Shown: positions 32,124 through 40,079 of the stretch, one piece after another
Layout of the letters: every line of letters begins with the position of its first letter
Position numbering within the stretch: position 1 is the stretch's first letter
Source: an uncultured Eubacteriales bacterium
Lineage (GTDB): Bacteria > Bacillota > Clostridia > Saccharofermentanales > Saccharofermentanaceae
Direction: 5' to 3'
NCBI GenBank assembly: GCA_900314745.1
Contig: OMWK01000001.1
Span: forward strand, 124,001 to 188,000
DNA length: 64,000 nucleotides
The notes under the pieces: model-generated
Databases searched by the model: none
The model's input: the letters and a program-made list of their open reading frames with translations, nothing else
Told to the model about the DNA's origin: nothing
Program-made: the position numbers and the translations under genes

Positions 32124-34961
32124 TTAACAGGCAAAACCTATCTTACGTTCGGGCTTCTTAGCCTTGAACTCGGGGATATCGTCCACATCGATAGTGGATA
32201 TGATTTCATCCGTGAGTTTATCCTCAGGCAAATCGCATATCCTGGAAGCGAGATTCATCTCGGCTTCTTCAAGAAGCTTTCTTACGTAGCGGCCGTTACC
32301 GTAATCATGGTTTACTTTTGCAGCATCACAGCTCTTACGTAACTTATCCATCGCGTCTTCTGTGATACTCATGTGCTTCTTATTAAGCATAAGATCTGCG
32401 ATCTTACACAGTTCATCCGTGGAATAGTCCTCGAAGTTGACGTAGAAGGATATTCGGGACTTCATGCCGATATTGCGCTCCAGGAATTCAGTCATGGGCT
32501 TCGGGTAGCCCGCGAAGATGACTACGACATCTTCCCTGTGGTTTTCCATCTCGCTCACAATAGTAGTGATGGCCTCGTCTCCGAACCCGCCTTTGTAGTT
32601 ATCACAGAGCGAATATGCCTCATCAATGAACAGCACTCCGCCCTGTGCCTGGCGGAACTTTTCCTGTATGAGAATAGCCGTACCGCCGACGTGATCAGAG
32701 ACGATATCACCTCTGCTGACTTCGACGAAGCTTCCGGTAGCAAGGAGTTTCTCGTCATTCATGATCTTCGCACAAAGCCTGGCAACAGTAGTCTTGGCAG
32801 TGCCGGGATTGCCCATGAACACCATATGCATAGAGTTTCTCATGTTCGGGAATCCCCTGTCGTTACGGACCTTATCCAGCTTATATTTTGCAATCGCCTT
32901 ATGTATTACTTCCTTGACAGACTTAAGCCCTATCATGGCATTAAGTTCCGCCCGGGCATCGCCTGTGCTTCTTGATTCTTCATCAAGCCCTTCATTAAGC
33001 TTGCTAATGTCTTCAGCTTCGATTACACAGATCTCGTCCTTTGTAATCTTCGCGGCATCGCCATGAACTGCCATAAGGCGTGAAGACTGATTCTGAACAG
33101 CACGGTCGAGAAGATTACGCACATATCTGCCGTTGCCGAAGTTCTCTATATTCCTCATCTTATCGAAGATGAGTTCAGCTTCCTTAACCGCGCCTTCATT
33201 CGCAGTAAGGCCTCGCTCCTTCACCATCAGCCTGAATATATCCGTAAGTTCAGAAGTAGAATAATCGGGGAAATCAACCCAGTGCGGCACCCTGCTCTTC
33301 AGACCTTCATTGCGCTCGAGGAATTCCTTCATCCTCTCGTTGTAACCTGCGAGGATCACGATGACGTTATCCCGCTGATTCTCTATCTGCTGAAGAAGAG
33401 CAGTTATTGCCGAAGGGCTTGACATCGCATATGCCTCATCAATGAACAGAACCCCGCCCCTCGCTGCCGTGAATGCTTCTTCTACCGCCATTGCAGCTAA
33501 CAGGCCGTTAAAGTCATTTCCGCCGCGCTCTACAAACACGCCGCTTTTAAGTATATTCTTCTCCCTTGCGACCCCGGCGAAAAGCTTGGCTACAGTAGTC
33601 TTGGCAGTACCGGGATTGCCCGCGAAGATCATATGCGATGAGATGGGCTGATAGTCTCTGCCTTTATATTTCATACGCTCCTTCTCAACGAGATCCGAAG
33701 CAATGATGGCATCGATCTGCTTCTTGACTATATCCAGACCTATCAGATTCTGCAGTCTATCGTAGCTCGATTCTTTCTGATTCCTGTCCAGACTGAAGTC
33801 CCCGTCCAAATCAAGATCATATATGCCTTTCAACGACTTGTTAACACACCAAGAATCGAATCCTTCGTATGCTTCAAGCACTTCAGTCTGAGTGAATTCA
33901 TCACCGCTGATTCTCTCCATATACTCTTCAGCGTAATCTTCATTCTCAGGCTTGGAAGAAGTGTTTATCAAGGCCTTAAGGTATGATAAGGCTACATCCC
34001 TGCTTCCTTCTCCTTCTTTAAGCGTGAGCAGAGGCATGTGCTTGCGAAGCACCGGAAGAAGGTAGTATGAGAATCCGGGATTATCCTTGTTATAAGTAAA
34101 TATGAACAGACAGTGTTTGCCGTGAAGTCTGTACAACCGCTCTATAAATCTGCAGGTCATTACATAGCTGGAGGCGCTTGAACCGAACCTGGGTGTCAAA
34201 TCTATAACCACGGCACCACCGTAGTTATTCTCGATGACACTGGAGAAATTCTCAGCACTCAATTCCTGGATATTTTTCTTGATCTCGCACAGATAAACTA
34301 TACGTCTGCTTTGGAGGCGGTTAGCATTTATAAGATTAGCAGCAAGTGTTTCCGCCATCTGAAACTCCGCTTCACGGCTGTTGCCGGAGATAACGTAGTG
34401 GATCAGATTTGAATCAGCAGGTTCCGCCAGACTGTGCCTGGAGATATTCGCGATTTCCTTACGCATACTCTCATCGTAGATGTCCAGTGCCGGCATATTA
34501 TACGGAGCTATTCGCTCATCCATCTCAAACGGCATTGTCTTTCTGTCTTCTTCATTGAGATAGTATGTCCAGAGCTTCGCAGTATCGGCCACTCTGGTCA
34601 TGGTACCGTGAAGGTAACTGTGCCTTCGGCTCTCGTACGCATTCTCCTGGAACTGAGTCATTGTGATCTCATAAGCATCGTGAGTTTGAATCTTAATATC
34701 AAAGCTCTTCTTCAATAGCCCGTATAAGTTATCAAATACAGCCTGATAATCAGTCTTCTTATCATCGAATGCAAATGCCGCCAGCGTCACATTATCAACC
34801 TCACGATAGATAAAAAACGTCATGTGATTCCCGGCGTTCTCCTGTATGTAACTATTTAACGCCGTTATCTCATTATCGTAATAATAATCCCTCAGATCGA
34901 TCTTTGATTTTTCCTTAATGAGCTTTCTGTTCGTCTTTACCAATAATTCAAAATAACGCAT
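32124..34961 (-). CDS. Tandem AAA+ ATPase of the SpoVK/CbbX type with a degenerate third module
   Basis: A 945-residue cytosolic protein. Two CbbX/SpoVK-like AAA+ modules are clear: Walker A GNPGTAKTT at 448-456 and 717-725 (Ala in place of the usual second Gly in GTGKT), Walker B GGVLFIDEAY at 502-511 and 774-783, and second-region motifs NFGNGRYVRNLL and DYGNGRYVRKLL. Residues 185-330 look like an inactive AAA fold: ISGNSREAEF where a P-loop would be and GGAVVIDLTP as a Walker-B-like strand. The N-terminal 165 residues are unknown. Relatives are hexameric remodelling motors. Its ribosome site AGGAGG lies inside a terminator-like hairpin. Confidence 0.85.
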   Translation of the reverse strand: MRYFELLVKTNRKLIKEKSKIDLRDYYYDNEITALNSYIQENAGNHMTFFIYREVDNVTLAAFAFDDKKTDYQAVFDNLYGLLKKSFDIKIQTHDAYEITMTQFQENAYESRRHSYLHGTMTRVADTAKLWTYYLNEEDRKTMPFEMDERIAPYNMPALDIYDESMRKEIANISRHSLAEPADSNLIHYVISGNSREAEFQMAETLAANLINANRLQSRRIVYLCEIKKNIQELSAENFSSVIENNYGGAVVIDLTPRFGSSASSYVMTCRFIERLYRLHGKHCLFIFTYNKDNPGFSYYLLPVLRKHMPLLTLKEGEGSRDVALSYLKALINTSSKPENEDYAEEYMERISGDEFTQTEVLEAYEGFDSWCVNKSLKGIYDLDLDGDFSLDRNQKESSYDRLQNLIGLDIVKKQIDAIIASDLVEKERMKYKGRDYQPISSHMIFAGNPGTAKTTVAKLFAGVAREKNILKSGVFVERGGNDFNGLLAAMAVEEAFTAARGGVLFIDEAYAMSSPSAITALLQQIENQRDNVIVILAGYNERMKEFLERNEGLKSRVPHWVDFPDYSTSELTDIFRLMVKERGLTANEGAVKEAELIFDKMRNIENFGNGRYVRNLLDRAVQNQSSRLMAVHGDAAKITKDEICVIEAEDISKLNEGLDEESRSTGDARAELNAMIGLKSVKEVIHKAIAKYKLDKVRNDRGFPNMRNSMHMVFMGNPGTAKTTVARLCAKIMNDEKLLATGSFVEVSRGDIVSDHVGGTAILIQEKFRQAQGGVLFIDEAYSLCDNYKGGFGDEAITTIVSEMENHREDVVVIFAGYPKPMTEFLERNIGMKSRISFYVNFEDYSTDELCKIADLMLNKKHMSITEDAMDKLRKSCDAAKVNHDYGNGRYVRKLLEEAEMNLASRICDLPEDKLTDEIISTIDVDDIPEFKAKKPERKIGFAC

Positions 34962-34967
34962 ATAAAA

Positions 34968-35003
34968 ATCCTCCTGTATCGTTTTTATGCGATGCAGGAG
35001 GAT
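34968..35003 (-). promoter_or_regulatory. Hairpin that sequesters the ribosome site of the AAA+ gene and resembles a terminator
   Basis: On the minus strand ATCCTCCTG (35003-34995) pairs with CAGGAGGAT (34976-34968), with an inner TCG/CGA, and is followed by TTTTTATATG. The right arm contains the Shine-Dalgarno AGGAGG of the AAA+ gene and the T-run ends just before its ATG. The same element could stop transcription coming from the upstream gene and hide the ribosome site in any transcript that reads through. Confidence 0.75.
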
Positions 35004-35031
35004 CGATTTAAAGACCTATCTTCTATATATT

Positions 35032-35868
35032 TTATTCTGTTCCGAATAATCCCTTTACCGGCTCTTTTGTATTCCTCGGAAGCACAAATTCTTCTGTTAT
35101 CGAACCTGACTCGGGATCTATTAACATCAGCGATATCAGGCTGTTGAATTTAAGTTCCTTAAGCTGTGACTTCATGGTATCGAATACTTCCTTCTTGGTG
35201 AATACTATGAAGTTCCAATAGTCGCGGAGGATGTCGCTCTCCCAGCAATCCATCAGGAAGAGTGATGTATATCTGGTCACACGGCTCGAACCGTTGTTCC
35301 AGCTCGACTCCCTCTCCATGAACGAAGTTCTGTCTAACATGAAATTAAAAAAACGGGGTTCCATTCCCTGTATCATGCACAGATAATCACTTCTAACATC
35401 AAGATCAAACCTGCTGGGGACAATGCCGCCCATACCGGCAGAACCCGGCTGAAGCTGCCAGTACCTCAGGTTCTGCGCTTCAAGCCTGCCAAGTATCGCA
35501 CTCATGATCGCCTCACGAAGCTCCCTCTCCTTACGGTCCCGCTCTTCGTATCTCTCGTTGCTGATCTCTTCACGGCTCTTCATGCCGTTTGCTTTCATCA
35601 GGATATCCAGCGTTACCTGCTGCCTGTCAGCTGAATAATCGCATATCTTTCTGATCAGAATGGGTGATACGGGATTCTTGATCTCGTAATCGGGATTAAC
35701 GATCCTCGATATGGTAGACAGACTGGTCTCGCATTTCTCGGCAAACTTCGACATTGTACATTCGCTGCCGATAGCAAGTTTAACCAGCTTCGACAATTCA
35801 GGTTTATTCGGCAATCCGACCTGTACATATTCGCTGTCGTATTCTTCACTTCTGGTTGCTCTTGCCAT
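35032..35868 (-). CDS. Helix-turn-helix (XRE-like) regulator with unknown C-terminal domain
   Basis: A 278-residue protein. Residues 20-85 contain an XRE-like helix-turn-helix (MSKFAEKCETSLSTISRIVN), a charged helix follows (ERYEERDRKERELREAI), and the rest is an unrecognised alpha/beta domain with several aromatic residues. It probably regulates genes close by. The ATG at 35866-35868 follows AGAGGT at seven bases; longer frames lack a site. An extended -10 promoter (TGTTATAAT, 35920-35928) with a 10-bp palindrome ACAGGCCTGT just upstream (35930-35939) lies between it and the sigma factor gene. Confidence 0.72.
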   Translation of the reverse strand: MARATRSEEYDSEYVQVGLPNKPELSKLVKLAIGSECTMSKFAEKCETSLSTISRIVNPDYEIKNPVSPILIRKICDYSADRQQVTLDILMKANGMKSREEISNERYEERDRKERELREAIMSAILGRLEAQNLRYWQLQPGSAGMGGIVPSRFDLDVRSDYLCMIQGMEPRFFNFMLDRTSFMERESSWNNGSSRVTRYTSLFLMDCWESDILRDYWNFIVFTKKEVFDTMKSQLKELKFNSLISLMLIDPESGSITEEFVLPRNTKEPVKGLFGTE

Positions 35869-35919
35869 ACCGGCTACCTCTGTCATCTGATCTGAATTAT
35901 TATCTGTCTGTTCATGTCG

Positions 35920-35939
35920 ATTATAACACACAGGCCTGT
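35920..35939 (-). promoter_or_regulatory. Extended -10 promoter with palindrome before the HTH gene
   Basis: On the minus strand TGTTATAAT fits the extended -10 consensus TGnTATAAT (TATAAT at 35925-35920). The palindrome ACAGGCCTGT (35939-35930) lies directly upstream, where a regulator could block or aid RNA polymerase. No good -35 is seen. Confidence 0.5.
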
Positions 35940-35940
35940 A

Positions 35941-36681
35941 TCAGGCTGCCGGGCGGCTTATGTTATTCCTAAGCCGCTTTATGGCCTGCTTCTCAAGCTG
36001 ATAGGCCCGCTGGGGGCTTACTCCGAGCCTTTCACCGACCTCGGCTAATGTATGAATGCCGCTGCCAAAGAGTCCGTAACGCATTACGATCACCATTCGC
36101 TCGTTATCGGGCAGCCTGATAACGGACTGATCCAGTTCCTCAATCTCAGATCTTTCTAATGCGAGATCAAGGGGACCCGGTACCTCCGAAGGAACTTCCA
36201 ATGTTTGAAGAAGGCTTACTTCATTACCATCATCAGTATAGACCGTCGCGTCCAGGGAAATGGTATCGCGGAAGCTCAAGCCCTCTCCCCGCTCCTTCAG
36301 CACCCGCCTTACGGCATCCGATATGCGGATAGCGTGACCTTCATTATTTATGGAATCAGTGACTGCTCCCATGATGTCATAGTATGCGAATGTTACGAAT
36401 TTGATCCCGCGTGAAGGGTCATACTTCTTCGCGGCCCTCATAAGTCCGCAGAAACCTGCCGTAAACAGATCCTCTACATCAGGACCATTCTGGATATTGA
36501 ATGCTATGTAATCCCTTACCAGATAAGCGTGAGCCAGAATGAATTCTTCAAGACATCTATCGTCTCCGGCGTTAATTCCGTCGCAGAGCTTCTGAATATC
36601 AGTTTCGTTCAATGAGGCTCGGCAATCGTCGATCCATGAATACTTGCTGCTGAACAATACTCTTTTGTCGATTTTCTTCAT
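35941..36681 (-). CDS. Sigma-70 family RNA polymerase sigma factor
   Basis: A 246-residue sigma factor with region 2 at about 40-110 (LVRDYIAFNIQNGPDVEDLF, AAKKYDPSRGIKFVTFAYYD for core binding and -10 contact), a short region 3, and region 4 at about 190-242 (LPDNERMVIVMRYGLF, LAEVGERLGVSPQRAYQLEK, the -35-binding helix-turn-helix). Size and layout resemble stress or developmental sigma factors rather than the housekeeping one. It has its own promoter with candidate operators and precedes the HTH gene by 72 bases. Its regulon is unknown. Confidence 0.88.
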   Translation of the reverse strand: MKKIDKRVLFSSKYSWIDDCRASLNETDIQKLCDGINAGDDRCLEEFILAHAYLVRDYIAFNIQNGPDVEDLFTAGFCGLMRAAKKYDPSRGIKFVTFAYYDIMGAVTDSINNEGHAIRISDAVRRVLKERGEGLSFRDTISLDATVYTDDGNEVSLLQTLEVPSEVPGPLDLALERSEIEELDQSVIRLPDNERMVIVMRYGLFGSGIHTLAEVGERLGVSPQRAYQLEKQAIKRLRNNISRPAA

Positions 36682-36719
36682 ACTCTCAGGGTCCTTTCTG
36701 CATTTGTTTCATTTTGGAA

Positions 36720-36805
36720 GTTTGCAAATGTTTGCAAGTCGTTTCAATGACGTGAATTATAGCAACATCGTCACCGCCTTGTAAATACTTTTTTCCCGAA
36801 GGCGG
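36720..36805 (-). promoter_or_regulatory. Promoter of the sigma factor gene with repeated TTTGCAA motifs
   Basis: On the minus strand -35 TTTACA (36785-36780) and -10 TATAAT (36761-36756) are 18 bp apart, giving a start near 36749. A 7-bp inverted repeat CCGCCTT/AAGGCGG (36774-36780 and 36799-36805) brackets the -35. Just after the start of transcription lie GTTTGCAA at 36720, GTTTGCAA at 36730 and GTTTCAA at 36741 (plus-strand reading), in step with the helix turn. They may bind an autoregulator. Confidence 0.6.
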
Positions 36806-36892
36806 CAAAATTACACAGAAAGTCCCAATTATGGTGCTTTTCGCGGGGTTTTCTCCGCGGTGCACTTCATTCACAAATTTGGAAAGGCAACA

Positions 36893-36917
36893 AAAAACCT
36901 CACTTGCGAAGTGAGGC
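36893..36917 (-). terminator. Intrinsic terminator after the CarD-like gene
   Basis: On the minus strand CCTCACTT pairs with AAGTGAGG around CGC, followed directly by TTTTTTG. It lies about 43 bases after the stop of the CarD-like gene and upstream of the sigma factor promoter. Confidence 0.88.
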
Positions 36918-36959
36918 CTCTTTGTTCAAACTTAAATACTTATAAACTCAATTAATGGT

Positions 36960-37475
36960 TCAGCTTACCTTCTCGCGCTCAACCTGAATGAATCCCGGAA
37001 TCTCCTGAGGATCCATACCGAGAGCTACGGCAAACTCGGCGTTCATGCGTCTCTCGGCATCAGTAAGGATCTTCTCATCCTGCTGATTGAGACTCTTGCC
37101 CTCATCCTCGAGCATCTTCCTTCTAGCACAGATAGTGCTTATAAGGTCTACTATGTCCTTACGGTCACCGCTGGAGAGAAGTCCGTTAAACTTCTCCTTA
37201 CGCTCATTCCTGTCCTCGATCCACTCTACGGGATTGTCCTCAATGCCGTGAATAAGATCCAGGGCTTCCTTCCTGGTAATTACAGGCCTGATCTTGGAAG
37301 TGAGCTTCTCATTGTTGAAAGGAACATATACGACCTGAGCCTGGTTAACAAAAAGCGGCTTCAGAATATAGTACTTCTGGGGACGCTCATGATAGAAACG
37401 AACATCCTTGATATCATCGATCTCACAGACACCGCTGCCACCATAGACTACAGTTTCTCCCTTCGAGAATGTCAT
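36960..37475 (-). CDS. CarD-family RNA polymerase-interacting regulator
   Basis: A 171-residue protein with the CarD/CdnL layout. The N-terminal Tudor-like RNA-polymerase-binding domain occupies about 1-60 (FSKGETVVYGGSGVCEIDDI, YYILKPLFVNQAQVVYVPFN) and the C-terminal helical DNA-contacting domain 70-165. CarD proteins bind the RNA polymerase beta subunit and help open promoters, often rRNA promoters. It has AAAGAGG before the ATG and stands alone between a terminator and the yitT terminator. Confidence 0.88.
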   Translation of the reverse strand: MTFSKGETVVYGGSGVCEIDDIKDVRFYHERPQKYYILKPLFVNQAQVVYVPFNNEKLTSKIRPVITRKEALDLIHGIEDNPVEWIEDRNERKEKFNGLLSSGDRKDIVDLISTICARRKMLEDEGKSLNQQDEKILTDAERRMNAEFAVALGMDPQEIPGFIQVEREKVS

Positions 37476-37588
37476 AATTCGCCTCTTTCTTATTAATTAA
37501 AACTGACTGAAAACTGCTGAATGCGGAAAAACCGCCACGTGTAAATTATAGCATCCCGGAAGAACAGGATTCATTGGGCAAAATTGCC

Positions 37589-37615
37589 AAAAAACGCCCG
37601 TAGATCAAGCGTTTT
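37589..37615 (-). terminator. Intrinsic terminator after the znu-yitT operon
   Basis: On the minus strand AAAACGC pairs with GCGTTTT around an 11-base loop and runs into TTTTTTGG. It lies about 10 bases after the yitT stop codon. Confidence 0.8.
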
Positions 37616-37623
37616 CTGCGCAT

Positions 37624-38496
37624 TTATTGTTGCTCATATTTATAGATATCAGCAACTTCCGATATAGTCAAATATGCGTGAGGATCCACCCTGTGGACGA
37701 TCTGCCTCATACGCGCGATCTGGAACCTGTTAACAACAAAATAGACAACCGTTCTCTCCTTGGCCGTAAAGCCTCCCTTGGCGGGTATGATCGTCGTACC
37801 AGAACCGAATTCCTTCATAAGAACACGTGACACCTCATCGCCCTTCTCCGTAACTATCATGACGGACTTCGAGCGGTCGAGACCTTCGGCGATGAAGTCT
37901 ATGGTATTAAGCGCCACATAGTAAGTAACTATCGAATACAGGGGAACGATCCAGCTGTGGAATATCAATCCGCAGATAATATACAGACAGATATTGTAGA
38001 TCATCATGAAGGTGCCGACCGTGAGATTTAAGGACTTTGCAAAGATAACCGCCATTACCTCCACTCCGTCGATGGCCCCGCCGTTTCTCACAGCTATGCC
38101 CGATCCCGCGCCGCAGATAAGACCTCCGAATACGGCGCACAGAAGTATATCCGTCCCTGCGATTGGGGACTCAGACTCAAACCCCGTCTCATACTCGATG
38201 ATGAGCGCCGTCACGGAATAAACCACAACGGCGAACACGGAATAGACGGTAAAGGCAACGCCCTGCTTCTTAAGTCCGTACAGCATCAAAGGCACGTTCA
38301 GTACCACGAGGAAGAAAGACAGATTAAGAAACGGCGGCGTAAGCTGAGACAGAAGAAGGGATGTTCCTGCGATACCGCTGTCGTAAAGATGCATGGGCGA
38401 CAGGAAACACGTGATGCCGAATGCGGACACGATTCCCGCCACTATCATCCACAGAAGCTTTACCGGCTCGATATTATACTTGGCAAGGATCTTCAT
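37624..38496 (-). CDS. YitT-family membrane protein
   Basis: A 290-residue integral membrane protein with about six helices, beginning with the YitT pattern (GIVSAFGITCFLSPMHLYDS, GIAGTSLLL), and AVFGGLICGAGSGIAVRNGG in the middle. The C-terminal cytoplasmic DUF2179 domain is about 215-290 (KGGFTAKERTVVYFVVNRFQ). The transported substrate is unknown. The ATG lies six bases after the znuB stop with AAGGA inside the end of that gene, so it is the last gene of the metal-import operon; whether it contributes to metal homeostasis is inference. Confidence 0.88.
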   Translation of the reverse strand: MKILAKYNIEPVKLLWMIVAGIVSAFGITCFLSPMHLYDSGIAGTSLLLSQLTPPFLNLSFFLVVLNVPLMLYGLKKQGVAFTVYSVFAVVVYSVTALIIEYETGFESESPIAGTDILLCAVFGGLICGAGSGIAVRNGGAIDGVEVMAVIFAKSLNLTVGTFMMIYNICLYIICGLIFHSWIVPLYSIVTYYVALNTIDFIAEGLDRSKSVMIVTEKGDEVSRVLMKEFGSGTTIIPAKGGFTAKERTVVYFVVNRFQIARMRQIVHRVDPHAYLTISEVADIYKYEQQ

Positions 38497-38502
38497 GGAG
38501 CG

Positions 38503-39312
38503 TCAGTCCTTACGGAAAGCATGAATAATGAAGGTTACAAAGAACGTCCCGCCGAGAAGCAGCACTATCATGGGGCCTGACGGCGCGCTCGTGTAATACG
38601 AGATTATAAGTCCCGCGACACCGCACAGCACGGAGAAGATAACGGAACCCAAGTGATACGTTCTCGTATTACGCGCTATGTTGCGGCTCGAAGCTGCCGG
38701 CAGGATGATAAGCGAATTTATAAGAAGGATTCCGATCCACCTTATCGAGAACATGATGACAACTGCGATAAAAGCAGAGAAAACGTAGTCGTAGACCTTG
38801 CCGCGGATGCCTTTGCTCTTGGCCAGGGCGCGGTTAAGGTTATCCGAGGAAAGCCCGTTATAAGCCACAGCCCAGAACGCTATGACGAGCACGAGGCATA
38901 TGAGAAGGCTCACTATCTCGGTTCCGGTTATGCTTAAGATGTCGCCTACAAGGTAAGAGGAGTACTTGTTGAAGTTTCCGTCCTTTGAAAGCAACACGAG
39001 ACCTAACGACATCGCGACGGAAGCGAAGACGCTTATTATCGTGTCTGCGCCGTAAGTGGTCCTGTCCTTTACGAGGTTAAGAAGCACCGAGAACAGCACA
39101 GCGAAAAGCACCATCGACACGGACCTGCTCGTAAACCCGAACACGATACCCACTGCGATGCCGCACAGCGCCGAGTGACCGATGGCATCAGAGAAGAACG
39201 CCATCTTCTTATTGACTACCATTGTGCCGAGAAGCGCGAATATGGGCGAGGACACGAGGATCGCGAGGAGCGCATTGCGCATGAATTCGTAAGACAGGAA
39301 ATCAAACATCAC
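38503..39312 (-). CDS. znuB: Zinc/manganese ABC transporter permease
   Basis: A 269-residue permease of the ABC-3 (ZnuB/MntB) family with about eight membrane helices. MVVNKKMAFFSDAIGHSALCGIA carries the conserved cytoplasmic loop, and GILLINSLIILPAASSRNIA matches the conserved helix. It forms the membrane channel for divalent metal uptake. The ATG overlaps the znuC stop by four bases. Zinc versus manganese cannot be decided from sequence, hence the gene name is tentative. Confidence 0.9.
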   Translation of the reverse strand: MMFDFLSYEFMRNALLAILVSSPIFALLGTMVVNKKMAFFSDAIGHSALCGIAVGIVFGFTSRSVSMVLFAVLFSVLLNLVKDRTTYGADTIISVFASVAMSLGLVLLSKDGNFNKYSSYLVGDILSITGTEIVSLLICLVLVIAFWAVAYNGLSSDNLNRALAKSKGIRGKVYDYVFSAFIAVVIMFSIRWIGILLINSLIILPAASSRNIARNTRTYHLGSVIFSVLCGVAGLIISYYTSAPSGPMIVLLLGGTFFVTFIIHAFRKD

Positions 39313-40070
39313 ACTTCACCGCCTCCGAATATTCTCTTAAAGTCCGGATCGGCATATACCTCATCCGGTGTGCCCTTGCACAGTATCTTACGGTCGAGAA
39401 GCACGACTTTATCGGCATATTTACGCACGAGCTCGAGGTCGTGTGAGACAAGGAGGATCGCGAGATCGTTCCTGCTCTTCATCTCGTTAACAAGTCTGTA
39501 GAAATCCCTTACGCCGTTCTCATCAATACCCGACACGGGTTCATCGAGAATGAGAAGATTCGGCATAGGTGTTATGGCGATCGAGAGCATGACACGCTGG
39601 AGCTGTCCGCCGGAGAGCTTGCCGACCTGCTTGTCTATGCAGTCCTCGACGGAGAACAGGCGAAGCTGCTCACGGATCTTATCGTAGAGCTTCCTGTTCT
39701 TGAATAACCACACGGGATAGCGCGATATGAACGAAGCGAACAGATCGTAAACCGTCATCGGGATCTCACGCTCGATGTTAAGCGACTGAGGTACATAGCC
39801 GATCTTCATCATGTTGCTGATGTTGCCGGTCTTCGTCTCCTTGAATTCGATGGTTCCTTCATGTGGAACCTCATCCAGAAGCGCTCTTAACAAAGTGGAT
39901 TTACCCGCACCGTTAGGTCCAATGAGAACCGTGAGCTCACCGCAGTGCATGTGAAGATTGACATCATCTAATATCTTCTCGTCACCGAAGCTCACATTCA
40001 GACCATTGATCTTAATGCAATGGCAGTGAACGTTGCAGGAATCTTTAAGTTTGTGAGCGTGCTCCGTCAT
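39309..40070 (-). CDS. znuC: Zinc/manganese ABC transporter ATP-binding protein
   Basis: A 253-residue ATPase with Walker A GPNGAGKSTLL (about residue 52), signature LSGGQLQRVMLSIA, Walker B LLILDEPVSGID and the switch histidine in LLVSHDLELV. A short N-terminal His/Cys-rich stretch (HAHKLKDSCNVHCHCIKING) precedes the domain and could bind metal, which is unusual. It powers the ZnuB channel. It starts 9 bases after znuA. Confidence 0.92.
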   Translation of the reverse strand: MTEHAHKLKDSCNVHCHCIKINGLNVSFGDEKILDDVNLHMHCGELTVLIGPNGAGKSTLLRALLDEVPHEGTIEFKETKTGNISNMMKIGYVPQSLNIEREIPMTVYDLFASFISRYPVWLFKNRKLYDKIREQLRLFSVEDCIDKQVGKLSGGQLQRVMLSIAITPMPNLLILDEPVSGIDENGVRDFYRLVNEMKSRNDLAILLVSHDLELVRKYADKVVLLDRKILCKGTPDEVYADPDFKRIFGGGEV

Positions 40071-40079
40071 TGATCCTCT

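Noticed and set aside
36780..36900. Cyclic di-GMP riboswitch upstream of the sigma factor
   Set aside because: The GC-rich hairpin near 36830-36865 lacks the conserved GEMM core, and the region lies upstream of the mapped-looking promoter rather than in a leader.
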